Positions 57,292 through 57,611 of a DNA stretch of 57,611 nucleotides are shown piece by piece. The notes under the pieces were generated by a model. The model had not been told where the DNA came from. It did no database searches and saw only the letters and a list, made by a program, of their open reading frames with translations. Made by a program: the position numbers and the translations under genes. The DNA is from JAICJR01 sp036555755 (GTDB lineage: Bacteria; Actinomycetota; Thermoleophilia; Solirubrobacterales; Thermoleophilaceae), in assembly GCA_036555755.1 (NCBI GenBank), contig DATBKS010000301.1, positions 1 to 57,611 on the forward strand, in the 5' to 3' direction. Positions within the stretch are counted from its first letter, which is position 1. Every line of letters starts with the position of its first letter.

Positions 57292-57611
57292 ATGTCTCCC
57301 GTTCCCGCTCGACTGCTCGTCGCGGTCGGCGCGCTTCTGTGCGCCGCTCTCGCGCTCCCTGCCTTCGCTCCGGCGCATCAGGCCGCGCCGAAGAAGCGCC
57401 GCGCCCACCTCGCCCAGACTGTGTGCGCGAACACGGACGTCGTCCCGACGGCCGGCAATCTCGATGTAGTCCGTGCCGCGATCCTGTGCCTCAACAACCA
57501 GGAGCGCGACGCGCGTGGACTGCCGCCGCTGAAGGAGAACGCGCGGCTGCGGCAGGCCGCCGTCGGCCACTCCGACGACATGGTCGAGCAGCGCTACTTC
57601 GACCACGACTC
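57292..57611 (+). CDS. Secreted CAP-domain (SCP/PR1-like) protein, C-terminus beyond the window
   Basis: The visible 106 residues start SPVPARLLVAVGALLCAALA, a signal peptide ending about PAFAPAHQA. They continue VRAAILCLNNQERDARGLPP, LKENARLRQAAVGHSDDMVE and QRYFDHDS, the conserved N-terminal helices of bacterial CAP domains with the catalytic-like His in AVGHSDDM and DHDS. The gene runs off the right edge. CAP proteins in bacteria are exported and of largely unknown role (adhesion, lipid or peptide binding). AGGGCAG lies before the ATG. It begins 109 bases right of tRNA-Pro. Confidence 0.85.
   Translation, partial: MSPVPARLLVAVGALLCAALALPAFAPAHQAAPKKRRAHLAQTVCANTDVVPTAGNLDVVRAAILCLNNQERDARGLPPLKENARLRQAAVGHSDDMVEQRYFDHD

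Overview
The window is high-GC DNA from an actinobacterium. The style best fits the Solirubrobacterales/Thermoleophilia: many secreted proteins with Arg/Lys-rich C-terminal domains, a parallel beta-helix protein, a small collagen-like secreted protein, several apparently leaderless starts with a TAnnnT box 6-8 bases upstream, and many 4-base stop/start overlaps. This placement is inferred from gene style and not from a marker gene.

Layout. 1-4.95 kb is a host flank of unlinked small genes: VOC, DHFR-like reductase, GNAT, CPBP protease, methyltransferase, membrane protein and Nudix. 4.96-11.62 kb is a decayed genomic island in tRNA-His(GTG). It is bounded by 45-bp direct repeats of the tRNA 3' end, with paired 10-bp arm-type repeats just inside both ends. 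It carries an xis-like gene, a 5'-truncated integrase, a divergent hicB/hicA pair with a frameshifted hicA, a frameshifted winged-helix gene, a Tyr/Ser phosphatase, an HSL-type hydrolase, and a LysR gene divergent from cupin-DUF4267. 11.7-14.5 kb holds a UDP-glucuronate decarboxylase-type enzyme interrupted by a 487-residue LAGLIDADG intein, then tRNA-Arg(TCT).

14.6-19.2 kb is a TetR gene followed by a membrane, SCO, DsbA, VKOR and heme A synthase cluster for oxidase assembly and disulfide formation outside the membrane. 19.2-21.6 kb is a fatty-acid desaturase with its 2Fe-2S/flavin reductase. 21.7-24.7 kb holds a TetR with a divergent small monooxygenase-like gene, two VOC proteins and a large ECF sigma factor with a SnoaL tail. 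24.8-31.0 kb holds secreted proteins (a glycosidase, a Tat-exported phosphoesterase and a beta-helix protein) plus an amine oxidase. 31.1-34.1 kb holds DUF899, ArsR-SRPBCC-DUF2182 and a repetitive coiled-coil protein.

34.2-47.1 kb is one catabolic locus. A seven-gene leftward operon (split transketolase, class III aminotransferase, ThuA, class II aldolase, PfkB kinase, cyclase-family hydrolase), with every junction overlapping, lies divergent from a TetR regulator and a five-gene Dpp/Opp-type ABC importer. It looks like import and breakdown of an unidentified, possibly amino-substituted, sugar-like compound. 47.1-49.9 kb holds small unknown genes. 50.2-54.3 kb is a metal locus: two YibE/F membrane proteins flank a Zn/Mn-type binding lipoprotein preceded by a near-perfect 9-1-9 Fur/Zur-type dyad, with a CxxC microprotein beside it and no recognisable ABC permease or ATPase. 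54.5-57.2 kb holds a DUF5131 pseudogene cut at a 42-bp copy of the tRNA-Pro 3' end, a 2-kb segment with a LamG protein, and the intact tRNA-Pro(TGG). The window ends inside a CAP-domain gene.

The best leads are the intein in the sugar-nucleotide decarboxylase, the YibE/F-centred metal locus, and the TetR-controlled split-transketolase/aminotransferase operon.
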